A program made the translations under genes and the position numbers. A DNA stretch of 64,000 bases, from the NCBI RefSeq assembly GCF_016862975.1, contig NZ_BONZ01000062.1, positions 62,001-126,000 on the forward strand, written 5' to 3'. The notes under the pieces are model-generated. The model saw only the letters and a program-made list of their open reading frames with translations, did not search any database and was not told the DNA's origin. Below, in pieces: positions 23,845 through 32,476 of this stretch. The stretch's first letter is position 1. The number at the start of each line of letters is the position of its first letter. The DNA is from Rugosimonospora africana. GTDB lineage: Bacteria > Actinomycetota > Actinomycetes > Mycobacteriales > Micromonosporaceae.

Positions 23845-24735
23845 ATGGCCGCGGCGGGTCAGGACGGCGGATCGTCGACCGGACCGACCGTGATGCGCAT
23901 GCTGCTCGGTGCGCACCTACGCCGGCTCAGGGAGGCCCAGGGCGTCAGCCGCGAGGACGCGGGCTGGCGCATCCGTTCGTCGGAGTCGAAGATCAGCAGG
24001 ATGGAGCTGGGTCGGGTCAGCTTCAAGGAGCGCGACGTCGCCGACCTGCTCACCCTCTACGGGCTCGACGACGAGGAGGAGCGCGCGCGCCTGCTGGCCC
24101 GGGTCCGGGAGGCCAACACCCAGGGCTGGTGGCACCGGTACGGCGACGTGCTGCCCAACTGGTTCCAGTCGTACCTGGGGCTGGAGGCGTCGGCGTCGCT
24201 CATCCGCACGTACGAGGTGCAGTTCGTTCCCGGGCTGCTCCAGACCCGCGACTACGCCCGCGCGGTGGTGGCGCTGGGGCATGGGCACGCTCCCGCCGAG
24301 GACATCGAGCGGCGTGTCAGCCTGCGCCTGGCCCGCCAGCAGCTGTTGACCCGGCCGGATCCGCCGCACCTGTGGGCGGTGGTGGATGAGGCGGCGTTGC
24401 GCCGGCCGATCGGCGGGCCGACGGTGATGCGCACCCAGATCGAGGCGCTCATCGAGGCGACCAAACTGCCCAACGTCCGCCTGCAGGTCATCACGTTCGA
24501 CGCCGGTGGCCACGCCGCCGCGGGTGGGGTGTTCAGCATCCTGCGCTTCCCCGAGGAAGACCTTCCCGACGTGGTCTACATCGAACAGCTGACCAGCGCG
24601 CTGTATCTGGACAAACGCGACGACGTCGACCACTACGCGGCGGCCATGGAGACCCTGTGCCTGGAAGCCGAGCCGCCCGACCGCACCGTCGACGTGCTCA
24701 CCGGCCTGCTGCGAGACCTGGACGCCCAGACCTGA
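23845..24735 (+). CDS. XRE-family regulator with DUF5753 domain
   Basis: This 296-residue DNA-binding protein has an HTH_31-type XRE domain at ~15-75 (LGAHLRRLREAQGVSREDAG, then SESKISRMELGR) followed by DUF5753 (~100-285; NWFQSYLGLEASASLIRTYE, VPGLLQTRDYARAV). These are numerous in actinobacteria and often paired with a small DUF397 protein; none is seen here. ATG 23845 follows GGAGGG; ATG 23779 is an in-frame alternative. Targets are unknown. Confidence 0.92.
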   Translation: MAAAGQDGGSSTGPTVMRMLLGAHLRRLREAQGVSREDAGWRIRSSESKISRMELGRVSFKERDVADLLTLYGLDDEEERARLLARVREANTQGWWHRYGDVLPNWFQSYLGLEASASLIRTYEVQFVPGLLQTRDYARAVVALGHGHAPAEDIERRVSLRLARQQLLTRPDPPHLWAVVDEAALRRPIGGPTVMRTQIEALIEATKLPNVRLQVITFDAGGHAAAGGVFSILRFPEEDLPDVVYIEQLTSALYLDKRDDVDHYAAAMETLCLEAEPPDRTVDVLTGLLRDLDAQT

Positions 24736-24773
24736 GACCCGTGACGCGGAGGTCGGTCGGGTAACCTCGCCGC

Positions 24774-26231
24774 GTGATTCCACCCGATTCCGTCCGGTCG
24801 GACTCATCCGAGCCGCCGCTAGACAGCGGTTCGGTGGCACCCACCGAAGGCAGCCGGGACGGGGCGACGGAGGCCGGCGAAGCTCCCACCTTCTGGCGCC
24901 GGTACCACCTCGGGGTCTGGCTGTTGGTGATTCTCGTGGCCGCGTTGGTGGCCAGCGCGTTCCTGCCGTGGGAGTGGTCGTTCATCGACGACGGGAACCA
25001 GATCACCATCCTGCGTGGCGACCAGGCGGCGCACGGCTGGCTCGGCGGCATCCTGCAGGACATGATCGACATGTACCACAAGGACCGTTGGTGGGGGCTG
25101 TTCCGGCCGTCGTTCTGGGTGTTCGCCGGGACCTTCTATCTCCTGCCGGTCGGGCCGGCACACGCGGTCCGGTTGGCCATGGTGGTCTGCGCCATCGGCG
25201 GCCCGCTCGTGGTCGCCGCCCGGCGGTTCACCGGGCGGCCCAGGGCGGCGATGCTGGTCTGGACTCTCGCCGCAGTGGTTGCCAGCCAGCAGTTCTTCGC
25301 CGGCATCTGGTACCCGTCCCTCCAGGAGACCTCCGGGCTGTGCTTCGTCGGGCTCGGGCTGATCGCCCAGCGGCGCCCCGTGGTGCGGGCGCTGTGCTGG
25401 CTGGTGGCCGCCTGGTTCAAGGCACCGTTCTCCTGGCTGCTGCTCGCATACGGGCTTGTGCTGTGCCGCCGCCGCGAAACCCGTCTGGTGGGCGCGGTCA
25501 CCAGTCTGGTCGCCGTCGCCACGCTGGCCATCACGGCGTACATGTCGCATGTCGGGTTCTACACCGGCGCGATGAACCTCAGCCGGCACACGGTCCGCGT
25601 CAACTTCGACACGAGCGTCGGGCAACTGGCGGTGCCGCTGCTGGTCGTCGTCGCCGGCCTCGCGGTGATGCGGCCGCGCATCGACGTGAGCGGCGACCCC
25701 ACCGCGCTGGTGATGCTCCTCGGCGGTGCCGGTTACCTGGCGAACCTGTTGGTGTGGAAGGTGGACGCCTACTATGCCGGGCCCTACACGTACCTGCTGA
25801 CCCTCGCCGTGGTGTTCGCGGTCTCCGAGGTCGGCACGCGTAGCCTCACCCGGCTCGCCGCCGCGCTCGCGGTGTCGGCGGTACTGGGCGGCTACTTCCT
25901 CTTCGACAACGCGCAGTACGCGTACAACCGGTTGAGCGCGGTCAACGCCCTGCGCGACTGCGTCCTGCGGCTGCCGGGCAGCCCGGTCGTCGGCTTCAAC
26001 CGTGAGGAGGCGTCGGTGCGGCTCGACTTCATCGTGCGCGAGCACCGGCCCCACTGGGGCGGCGAGGTGACCTGGGTGAGGCCGGACCAGCTCACCGGCG
26101 CGGACGGCAAACCCCTGCGGTACTTCATCAACCAACCTGGGTATGAGGCCAGCGACCGGTCGCTGACGTCCGGCCCGGTCGTGTGTCATACCAGCGAGGT
26201 AAGCATCTACCGGGTCGTGTCACAGTCCTGA
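24774..26231 (+). CDS. Multispanning membrane protein, GT-C glycosyltransferase-like
   Basis: This 485-residue protein has about ten hydrophobic helices after a ~40-residue polar start. The first outside loop has WEWSFIDDGNQITILRG; acidic pairs at this place are the catalytic site in GT-C enzymes that use polyprenyl-phosphate sugars. The C-terminal ~110 residues (from LFDNAQYAYNRLSAVN) are soluble and outside. GTG 24774 has TAACCT six bases upstream, a leaderless arrangement. The GT-C assignment is an inference from layout; hypothetical membrane protein is the safe name. Confidence 0.75.
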   Translation: MIPPDSVRSDSSEPPLDSGSVAPTEGSRDGATEAGEAPTFWRRYHLGVWLLVILVAALVASAFLPWEWSFIDDGNQITILRGDQAAHGWLGGILQDMIDMYHKDRWWGLFRPSFWVFAGTFYLLPVGPAHAVRLAMVVCAIGGPLVVAARRFTGRPRAAMLVWTLAAVVASQQFFAGIWYPSLQETSGLCFVGLGLIAQRRPVVRALCWLVAAWFKAPFSWLLLAYGLVLCRRRETRLVGAVTSLVAVATLAITAYMSHVGFYTGAMNLSRHTVRVNFDTSVGQLAVPLLVVVAGLAVMRPRIDVSGDPTALVMLLGGAGYLANLLVWKVDAYYAGPYTYLLTLAVVFAVSEVGTRSLTRLAAALAVSAVLGGYFLFDNAQYAYNRLSAVNALRDCVLRLPGSPVVGFNREEASVRLDFIVREHRPHWGGEVTWVRPDQLTGADGKPLRYFINQPGYEASDRSLTSGPVVCHTSEVSIYRVVSQS

Positions 26232-26358
26232 TCCAAGTCGTCGACAGCCTGTCTACAGGGACGCCTGGGCCCGGCCATCGACGGTAGCCTGTTGCCGTCC
26301 ATCGACGTCTCTGCGCGTTTTGTCATCCTCTGACGCGATCGGTCTATGGGGGTACCCG

Positions 26359-27378
26359 TTGCGCATCCGAGTCCGGCATCATCTGTGCGTTCTGGCCGTG
26401 TTGGCCGCCGTCGCGGCAGTCGGCTGCGACTCCTCGGGAGGGGCGACGCCCACTCCCGGGCTCGCCTCCCGGGGCACGATCGTGACCACCGTGAAGCCCA
26501 CCCGCCAGGATCTGGCCAACCAGGTGAGCCTGTCCGGCACGGTCACTCTGGATCCGGTGTTCGGCCTGGCGGCGCCGGTCGCCGGACAGGTGCGGTACGC
26601 GAACGTGAAGCCGTCGAAGACCACGCCCACGAAGCCGACCAAGGTCGCGACCGTGTATTCCAAGGATGGCAAGGCGCACCCGGTCTCGGTGCCGGCCGGC
26701 GCCGTCTTCGATGGCCGGCTGCTCGACGACCGGTCCACGGTCACCGCCGGAATGCCGATCGTGTCGGCGAAGCTGGTCGGGTACGGCATCGTCGCCGACA
26801 TCGACGGTGCTCAGGCGTACCAGATCTCCGACTCGCTCGGCTCGGTGAAGGCGCAGGTGAAGGGTGGCCCCGGCCCGTTCGCCTGCACGCCGCTCGGCAC
26901 GATCGGCGCGCTACCCGCCGGTGTCATCCCGACCCAGCCACCGCCGGCCGCGCCGACCGGCGGGCCGAGCGGGGGACCGATGCCGCTACCGATCCTGACC
27001 CCGCCCGGTGCCGACGACGGCAGCGGCGGCCAGGGCTCGGACCCGACCGGCCTGCGGCTGGTGTGCACGGCTCCGGCCGGCGTACGCCTGATCAACGGCG
27101 CGGGTGCCACGGTTCAGGTGGTCACCGCGAAGGCGACCAACGTGCTCGTGCTGCCGGTCGAGGCGGTCGCCGGGCAGCAGGGCAAGGGCGAGGTCGACGT
27201 TGTCGGGCCAGATGGCGGCCGGCAGACCACGCAGGTGGTGCTCGGCCTCACCGACGGCAAGATGGTGGAGATAAAGTCCGGCCTGACCGGCGAGGAGACC
27301 ATCGCGGTACCCGGACCCGACCTGCCGACCCCGCCGCCCAACACCGGCGGCCCGGATCAGGCCGGGATCTCGAAGTGA
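26359..27378 (+). CDS. Lipoprotein periplasmic adaptor of a MacAB-like efflux system
   Basis: This 339-residue exported protein starts at TTG 26359 (GGGGGT upstream), giving a lipoprotein signal with lipobox AAVGC (Cys ~23). The rest resembles HlyD/MacA-type adaptors: a beta-barrel-like stretch (QVSLSGTVTLDPVFGLAAPV), a Pro/Gly-rich insert (~195-225) and the C-terminal domain (VLVLPVEAVAGQQGKGEVDV). The stop overlaps the ATPase start by 4 bp. In Gram-positives such adaptors link a MacB permease to the wall or substrate. An upstream in-frame TTG at 26320 is less likely. Confidence 0.85.
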   Translation: MRIRVRHHLCVLAVLAAVAAVGCDSSGGATPTPGLASRGTIVTTVKPTRQDLANQVSLSGTVTLDPVFGLAAPVAGQVRYANVKPSKTTPTKPTKVATVYSKDGKAHPVSVPAGAVFDGRLLDDRSTVTAGMPIVSAKLVGYGIVADIDGAQAYQISDSLGSVKAQVKGGPGPFACTPLGTIGALPAGVIPTQPPPAAPTGGPSGGPMPLPILTPPGADDGSGGQGSDPTGLRLVCTAPAGVRLINGAGATVQVVTAKATNVLVLPVEAVAGQQGKGEVDVVGPDGGRQTTQVVLGLTDGKMVEIKSGLTGEETIAVPGPDLPTPPPNTGGPDQAGISK

Positions 27379-28163
27379 CCCCGCTGATCGAGCTGGCCGG
27401 CGTCACCAAAGTCCTCAAGGGCCAGCAGCAGCCGCGCACCATTCTGTCCGGTGTGGACCTGACCGTCCACAGTGGAGAGAGTGTGGCCGTCGTCGGGCGA
27501 TCCGGCTCCGGCAAGAGCACCCTGCTCAGCTTGGTCGGCCTGTTCGACCGGCCGACCGGTGGCCAGTACCTTCTGCACGGCCGCGACATCACCCGGCTGT
27601 CCGAACGGCGCGCTGCCGCGTTGCGCAGCGCCGAATTCGGGTTCGTGTTCCAGCGCTTCTTCCTGCTCAAGCACCTGACCGCCGTGCAGAACGTGGCCAT
27701 GGCGCTGGTAAACGGCCAGGGGTGGCTACCCCGCCGCAAGCGCAAGGCCAGGGCCATCGCCGCGCTCGACCGGGTCGGCATCGCGCACCTGGCCAAACAC
27801 AAGCCGCCCCGGCTGTCCGGCGGCGAGCAGCAGCGGGTGGCGATCGCCCGGGCGCTGGTACGCGAACCCAGGCTGGTGCTGGCCGACGAACCCACCGGCG
27901 CGCTGGACACGGAGACGGGCAACCTGGTGATCGACGTTTTGCACTCGGCGACCGAGCGCGGCTGCGGGCTCATCCTGGTGACTCACGACTGGGATCACGC
28001 CAGGCGGATGGGGCGGGTACTGCGCCTGCAGGACGGCACACTCGCCGACGCCGGGCCCGAGGAGGTCGTGCGGGAGAGGGCGGCTTCGGTTGGCGGCCCG
28101 GACATTGGCGGTCTCGCGGCCGGCGCGGCCGGCGGCATGCTCGGCGGGATGGTGGTCGCGTGA
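27375..28163 (+). CDS. MacB/LolD-type ABC ATPase
   Basis: This 262-residue ATPase has Walker A GRSGSGKSTL (~39-48), Q-loop VFQRFFLLKHLTAVQNVAMA, signature [15 protein letters not shown] and Walker B LVLADEPTGALD. This is the set typical of MacB/LolD mechanotransmission transporters. GTG 27375 overlaps the adaptor stop, and its own stop overlaps the permease start (GTGA in both). The C-terminal ~25 residues are Gly/Ala-rich. Confidence 0.93.
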   Translation: MTPLIELAGVTKVLKGQQQPRTILSGVDLTVHSGESVAVVGRSGSGKSTLLSLVGLFDRPTGGQYLLHGRDITRLSERRAAALRSAEFGFVFQRFFLLKHLTAVQNVAMALVNGQGWLPRRKRKARAIAALDRVGIAHLAKHKPPRLSGGEQQRVAIARALVREPRLVLADEPTGALDTETGNLVIDVLHSATERGCGLILVTHDWDHARRMGRVLRLQDGTLADAGPEEVVRERAASVGGPDIGGLAAGAAGGMLGGMVVA

Positions 28164-29467
28164 TCCGGCTGTCCGGGCGGGCCCGGTCCGCGTTGATCAT
28201 CGGTGTGCAGGGGATCCGCGCCCGCAAGCTGCGCACGCTCCTGTCGATGATGAGCCTGTTCCTCGGCGTACTCGCCGTCGTCGCGGTTCAGGCCGGCGCC
28301 GAGATCGGTCAGCGCGCGCTGCTGTCGGACGTCGAACTCGTCCAGGGCAAGGACGGCACGCTGCGCATGTACCTGCCGCCGGACCCGCACACGGCATCGG
28401 TCGCCATCGACGCCCTCAAGGGACGCGGCGACGCGGTCGCCTCGTTCACGACCTCGGCGACCATCGGCGAGCCGGGAGTGACCCCCATCAACCCCGGCGG
28501 AGCGCCGCTCGATCGGGACAACAACGAGGGGTACGCCGGGCCGGCCGGGCCGGTGTTCTGCGACTCCCGGGGCTACTGCTTCGGCCAGCCCGCGGTCAAC
28601 CAGCCGAAGGGGGCGGCCATCCAGCTGAGCCTGGTCGCGATGACCGGCGACATCCGGCAGTTCCAACCGTTCCGGCCGGTGTCCGGACAGTGGCTCGACT
28701 TCGCCTCCGCGCCGTCGCTCGGACCCCGGATCGTGCTCAACAAGGCCGCCGCGATCGGCTTCGCCCGCTACCGGATACCGGCGCAGCTGAGCGTCGGCTC
28801 CGGTGTCGACGCCACGCCGCGCATCGTCGGGGTGGTCGACGACGGCAACGACCAGCCGACCGCGTACGTGCGCACGGACGAGCTGCTCAACTGGATGCCG
28901 GTGGACTCCATGTCCAACGGCGGGGGATTGCAGGTGATGCTGTCACCCGCCGCGACAGGCGAGCTTCAGGTCCTGCGTACCCGGCTGATCGCAGCCGGAA
29001 TACCCGCCGGGCAGCTCCAGGTCGAACCGATCGACGCGAAGAAGCACATCGCCACCGAGCTGACCCTGGTGCGGCGGGTGTTCCTCGGCCTGGCGGCGCT
29101 CGTGCTGCTGATCGGCGTCGGCGGCATCCTGAACGTCGGCCTCGCCACGGTCGGCGAGCGGGTCGAGGAGTTCGCGCTGCGCCGGGCGGTCGGCACGTCC
29201 CGGCTGCTGCTGGCCGCGATCGTGCTCGCCGAGACCCTGCTGACCGGGCTGTTCACCGCGGCCGCGGCGGTCGGCACCGGGGCGCTGGTCCTGAAGGCGG
29301 CCAGCACCGTCCTGGCTGGACGGGAACCGTTCCTGCAGGACATCGGGTTTCCCTGGCAGGCGGGCGCGGCAGGGGTGATCGCCGGCCTGATCGCCGGGTT
29401 GCTGGGCGGCCTGATACCGGCCATCCGGGCGGCCCGCATCCCGATTGCCAGCATCATGCGCGCATAG
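28160..29467 (+). CDS. MacB-type ABC permease
   Basis: This 435-residue permease has a first helix (~19-40, IRARKLRTLLSMMSLFLGVL), a large extracytoplasmic domain (~45-300), then three C-terminal helices of the FtsX fold (VFLGLAALVLLIGVGGILN, AIVLAETLLTGLFTAAAAVG, AGVIAGLIAGLLGGLIPAIR). The conserved EEFALRRAVGTSR loop is present. It completes the adaptor-ATPase-permease set and is coupled by a 4-bp overlap. It overlaps the convergent hydrolase gene by 14 bp. Substrate is unknown; antimicrobial peptide or drug efflux is common for the family. Confidence 0.93.
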   Translation: MIRLSGRARSALIIGVQGIRARKLRTLLSMMSLFLGVLAVVAVQAGAEIGQRALLSDVELVQGKDGTLRMYLPPDPHTASVAIDALKGRGDAVASFTTSATIGEPGVTPINPGGAPLDRDNNEGYAGPAGPVFCDSRGYCFGQPAVNQPKGAAIQLSLVAMTGDIRQFQPFRPVSGQWLDFASAPSLGPRIVLNKAAAIGFARYRIPAQLSVGSGVDATPRIVGVVDDGNDQPTAYVRTDELLNWMPVDSMSNGGGLQVMLSPAATGELQVLRTRLIAAGIPAGQLQVEPIDAKKHIATELTLVRRVFLGLAALVLLIGVGGILNVGLATVGERVEEFALRRAVGTSRLLLAAIVLAETLLTGLFTAAAAVGTGALVLKAASTVLAGREPFLQDIGFPWQAGAAGVIAGLIAGLLGGLIPAIRAARIPIASIMRA

Positions 29468-30110
29468 CGGCGAACCGTTCCACGGTCGCGAGGAAGTCCG
29501 GCAGGTGCTCGGCGAACCACGGCACCGGCGCCTCCGGGCTTCCGGGCAGTTCGACCGCCCCGGGTACCAGGCGCAGCAGGGCGTCCACGGTGTGCCGCTG
29601 GTGATGCGGGTTGGACGGTACCGATGCCATGACGCCGACCGGTACCCGCAGCGCGGCCAGGTCGGCGTCGGTCGTCCCGCGCAATGTCTCGCCCGCCAGC
29701 AGGGCGTCGACCACAGGCTCGGTGGCACCCACGCCGGCCAGTTGCTCGCGGTCGAGCCGGTCGACGGACGCGTCGCCGGCGGTCGCCGGCCAGGCCAGCA
29801 TCACGCCGCGTACCGATCCGGGTTGTTGCGCCGCGACGCGTACGGCGGCCGAACAGCCGTTGGAGCCGGCGACCAGGAACACCGGCCGATCCGGTAGCGC
29901 GCCGGCGAGGTGCCGGGCCTCGTCCGCCCAGTCGGCCGGCCGGCGCGGCCGTTCCGGGGCCAGTACCGTGAAGCCGCGCTCGCTCAGGCCGCGCACGATC
30001 CCGGGCCGGTGCCAGAACCGCTCCGCGTCCGACTCACCCCACAGTCCACCGTGGACGAGGACCAGCGTGACGCCGTCGGACGAGTGGTGACGAGGGTCGA
30101 TGTCCGGCAT
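29454..30110 (-). CDS. Alpha/beta-hydrolase
   Basis: This 218-residue soluble enzyme starts at ATG 30110. It shows the alpha/beta-hydrolase pattern: oxyanion-side TLVLVHGGLWGE (~15-26), nucleophile elbow VAGSNGCSAAVR (Ser ~80), Asp region and the late His segment (VPWFAEHLPDFL). The length fits small esterase/lipase-like hydrolases. Its 3' end overlaps the MacB permease gene by 14 bp. Substrate unknown. Confidence 0.85.
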   Translation of the reverse strand: MPDIDPRHHSSDGVTLVLVHGGLWGESDAERFWHRPGIVRGLSERGFTVLAPERPRRPADWADEARHLAGALPDRPVFLVAGSNGCSAAVRVAAQQPGSVRGVMLAWPATAGDASVDRLDREQLAGVGATEPVVDALLAGETLRGTTDADLAALRVPVGVMASVPSNPHHQRHTVDALLRLVPGAVELPGSPEAPVPWFAEHLPDFLATVERFAAMRA

Positions 30111-30127
30111 CACGCAAGGGTATCCGG

Positions 30128-30178
30128 TCGATTGGTCCGGGTCGCCGCGTGGCGCCAGACGCGCAGCCAGAACTAGTC
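30128..30178 (-). repeat. Dispersed ~50-bp repeat, copy C1
   Basis: The segment starting CGATTGGTCCGGGTCG contains GGCGCCAGACGCGC, the reverse of the family core. It is directly followed by copy C2. Both lie between the hydrolase start and the ADP-ribosylglycohydrolase stop. Confidence 0.7.
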
Positions 30179-30179
30179 G

Positions 30180-30238
30180 GCGACTGGTCTGGGTCGTCGC
30201 GCGGTGCCAGACGCGCCGAGCCAGATTAGGTCGGTCAC
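30180..30238 (-). repeat. Dispersed ~50-bp repeat, copy C2
   Basis: GCGACTGGTCTGGGTCGTCG begins the copy and GTGCCAGACGCGCCGAGCC is the reversed core. It is almost identical, read backwards, to copy B at 47538. It ends on the stop of the ADP-ribosylglycohydrolase gene. Confidence 0.75.
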
Positions 30239-31209
30239 CCGGCCGTGAGCCGCCGCGCCGCCTCGGTGAACTCCGCTCCGAACTGAAGCACGGCAAGCCA
30301 ACGGTCGGGCAGCGCGGCGGCGCCGTCGCGGACTCCGAGCAGACCGCCGGCGATGGCCGCGTTGGTGTCCGTGTCGTTGCCGATCCGCACGATGTCGACC
30401 AGGACGTCGGGCAGCGGCCGGGCATCGAGCACGGCGGCCACCGCGAGGCTGAGCGAGTCGAGCACAAACCCCGCGGCATCGTCGGCGAGGAAGGTCTGTC
30501 CGGTCAGCGCGAGCATCGCCGGGCGCAGTTGCCGGCCGTACGCGATGGCGTCAGCGACCGCCGGGACGCCGAGCCGGGTGGCCACCGCCCGCCCGTGCTC
30601 GACCGCCTCGTCCGGCCCGGCGCCGGCGAGCAGTGCCGCGGCCATCTCGTTGTACGCGGCGCAGGAGACGGTGGCGCGGGGGTCGTCGTGGGTGATGGCC
30701 GAGATCTCCATCGATTCCCGGATGCGGCGGTCCTCATCGGTCACCACCAGCCCGGTGGAGATGCAGCGCATCAGCGATCCGTTGCCGGCCCGCCCGGTCC
30801 CCGCGCCGGCATCGCGCGGGTCCCCGGTCAGCCGGTACCGCTGGAGCCCGGTCGCGGTGGCACCGCCGACGTCGCTGGGCCGGCTGCCGGGTTCACGTCC
30901 CGGCCAGTCGCCGCTCAGCCAGGCCAGCATGTTGTCGGCCGCCGCGCGGACCACGTCCTCGCCGGGCGCCAGGTAGGCGAGGAGGACCGCGCGGGTCAGG
31001 TCGGTGTCGTCGGTCGCGTGCCCCGGGGGCCACCCGAACGGTCCTCCGCCGACGATGTCGGTGACCCCGTCCGGGTACCGGGAGCGGATGCTCGCCCAGG
31101 ACGAGAACTCCACGGTCGCGCCGAGCGCGTCACCGGCGTGTACCCCCAGGAGTCCACCCGCCACCCGGTCCCGGCGGCTGACGACGGCCCGGTTCGCTCC
31201 CTCAGTCAC
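30235..31209 (-). CDS. ADP-ribosylglycohydrolase family protein
   Basis: This 324-residue soluble enzyme is of the DraG/ARH fold, which removes ADP-ribose from proteins or small molecules using two Mg ions. Metal-binding motifs: GGLLGVHAGDALGATVEF near residues 18-35, ATDDTDLTRAVL (~65-76) and the late IGNDTDTNAAIAGGLLG (~273-289). All are present, so it should be active. GTG 31209 gives the standard N-terminus. No ADP-ribosyltransferase is seen in the window, so its partner is not known. Confidence 0.93.
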   Translation of the reverse strand: MTEGANRAVVSRRDRVAGGLLGVHAGDALGATVEFSSWASIRSRYPDGVTDIVGGGPFGWPPGHATDDTDLTRAVLLAYLAPGEDVVRAAADNMLAWLSGDWPGREPGSRPSDVGGATATGLQRYRLTGDPRDAGAGTGRAGNGSLMRCISTGLVVTDEDRRIRESMEISAITHDDPRATVSCAAYNEMAAALLAGAGPDEAVEHGRAVATRLGVPAVADAIAYGRQLRPAMLALTGQTFLADDAAGFVLDSLSLAVAAVLDARPLPDVLVDIVRIGNDTDTNAAIAGGLLGVRDGAAALPDRWLAVLQFGAEFTEAARRLTAG

Positions 31210-31388
31210 CGGAACATTCTCGCGTCTCCCGTGCCGCCGCGCCCGCCGCCTACCGGCCGCCGCCCACCGGAAACCCACCGCCCGCCGGAAGTCCGCCGCC
31301 CGCCGGAAACCCGGCACCGCGGAGAGCGCGCCCGAAAATCCGTTGCCGGGACCGCCGCCGGCCTGCTCGGATTGCCCGGTGAGTGAGA

Positions 31389-31440
31389 TTCGACCGGTCG
31401 GGCTCGGCGAGTCCGACGCCGCGCCGCGACCTGTACCAGT
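31389..31440 (+). repeat. Dispersed ~50-bp repeat, copy F (degenerate)
   Basis: ATTCGACCGGTCGGGCTCGG followed by CGAGTCCG shares its first half with copy E at 18455. It lies just before the GNAT gene. This argues that the GNAT gene begins at 31457 and not at the in-frame GTG 31379. Confidence 0.6.
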
Positions 31441-31456
31441 TCCCGACGAGCGAACC

Positions 31457-32245
31457 ATGCTCGCCGCCTTCGATCGGCAGGTACGGCGCGATCCCCAGCC
31501 CGACGGGCCCGGCGACCGGATCGAGCGCGAGGGCGGCGTCGTACGGGTCGTGTCCGACGGCGGCGGCTGGTCCGGAGTCGTCTGGTCCGACCTCGACGAG
31601 GGCGGCGCACCGGCCGCCATCGCCGCGCAGATCGCCCGGTTCGCTCCGCTGCGCGGGCCGTGGGAGTGGAAGCACTACTCCTACGACCGGCCGGCCGACC
31701 TTCCCGAGCGCCTGAGCGCGGCGGGATTCGTTCCGGAGCCGGTCGAGTCCCTGCTGATCGCGGACGTCGCCGCGCTCACCCTGGACGCGACGCCACCGGC
31801 CGGCGTGCGGCTCGTACCGGTGACCGACCGCGCGGGGATCGACCTGCTGGTACGGGTACACGAGGAGGTCTTCGGGGGCGACCACACCGCGGTCGGGGAC
31901 GCCATCCTCGCCCGGTTGGCGGAGCGGCCCGGCACGGTCGCGGCGGTGGTCGCGATGGCCGGCGAGACCCCGATCGCCGCAGGGCGCGTCGACTTCTCCA
32001 CCGGTACCGAGTTCGCCAGCCTGTGGGGCGGCGGCACACTGCCGGCGTGGCGGGGCCGGGGCGTGTTCCGTGCGCTGGTCGCGCACCGGGTGGCTCTCGC
32101 CGAGGCCGCCGGGTACCGGTACATCCAGGTCGACGCGTCCGCGGCCAGCCAGCCGATCCTGCGGCGCCTCGGCTTCCGGCAGGTCGCCCAGACGACCCCG
32201 TTCGTATACCAGGGAGCCCGAGAGCCTGCTGGCAAACCCGGCTGA
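31457..32245 (+). CDS. GNAT-family N-acetyltransferase
   Basis: This 262-residue acetyltransferase uses acetyl-CoA. The GNAT domain is in the second half: PIAAGRVDFSTGTEFASLWG, then the CoA-binding turn LPAWRGRGVFRALVAHRVAL (~195-214) and ILRRLGFRQV near the end. The N-terminal ~90 residues are a family-specific extension (RFAPLRGPWEWKHYSYDRP). ATG 31457 is chosen because the upstream DNA is a dispersed repeat; GTG 31379 would add 26 residues. The gene's last bases overlap the left arm of an 18-bp inverted repeat. Acceptor unknown. Confidence 0.85.
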   Translation: MLAAFDRQVRRDPQPDGPGDRIEREGGVVRVVSDGGGWSGVVWSDLDEGGAPAAIAAQIARFAPLRGPWEWKHYSYDRPADLPERLSAAGFVPEPVESLLIADVAALTLDATPPAGVRLVPVTDRAGIDLLVRVHEEVFGGDHTAVGDAILARLAERPGTVAAVVAMAGETPIAAGRVDFSTGTEFASLWGGGTLPAWRGRGVFRALVAHRVALAEAAGYRYIQVDASAASQPILRRLGFRQVAQTTPFVYQGAREPAGKPG

Positions 32246-32356
32246 CCGGCTGCGCCGCGCCCAGGCGGCGTGGTCGGCCCGCCAGGGGGCGTCCGGCAAA
32301 GCGGAGGTTTGCCCGGATACCGGCTGCGCCCGGCCAGAGGTTTGCCAGCAGGCTCT
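32221..32356. repeat. 136-bp element bounded by perfect 18-bp inverted repeats
   Basis: AGAGCCTGCTGGCAAACC (32221-32238) is the exact reverse complement of 32339-32356. Shorter nested complements (CCGGCAAA / TTTGCCCGG near 32293-32315) lie inside. The left arm and 25 bp in total are part of the GNAT gene's 3' end. It resembles a fold-back or MITE-like element, or a large transcription-stop structure. Confidence 0.75.
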
Positions 32357-32383
32357 GACTACGCCGTCGGGCGTACGCGGCGC

Positions 32384-32442
32384 GCCGGCGGGTGCCTCCC
32401 GCCAGACGACACGCCGCCGGCGGGTGCCTCCCTCCAGGCGAC
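32384..32442. repeat. Two 27-bp direct repeats
   Basis: GCCGGCGGGTGCCTCCC begins both copies (32384-32410 and 32416-32442), with two mismatches and a 32-bp period. They lie between the inverted-repeat element and the next gene, whose ATG is at 32477. Confidence 0.7.
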
Positions 32443-32476
32443 GCGCCGGGGGAGCCGAGCTGCCGACAATCGACGC

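Noticed and set aside
31379-31456. Upstream GTG start for the GNAT gene
   Set aside because: The extra codons coincide with a degenerate copy of the dispersed repeat, so they are more likely noncoding.
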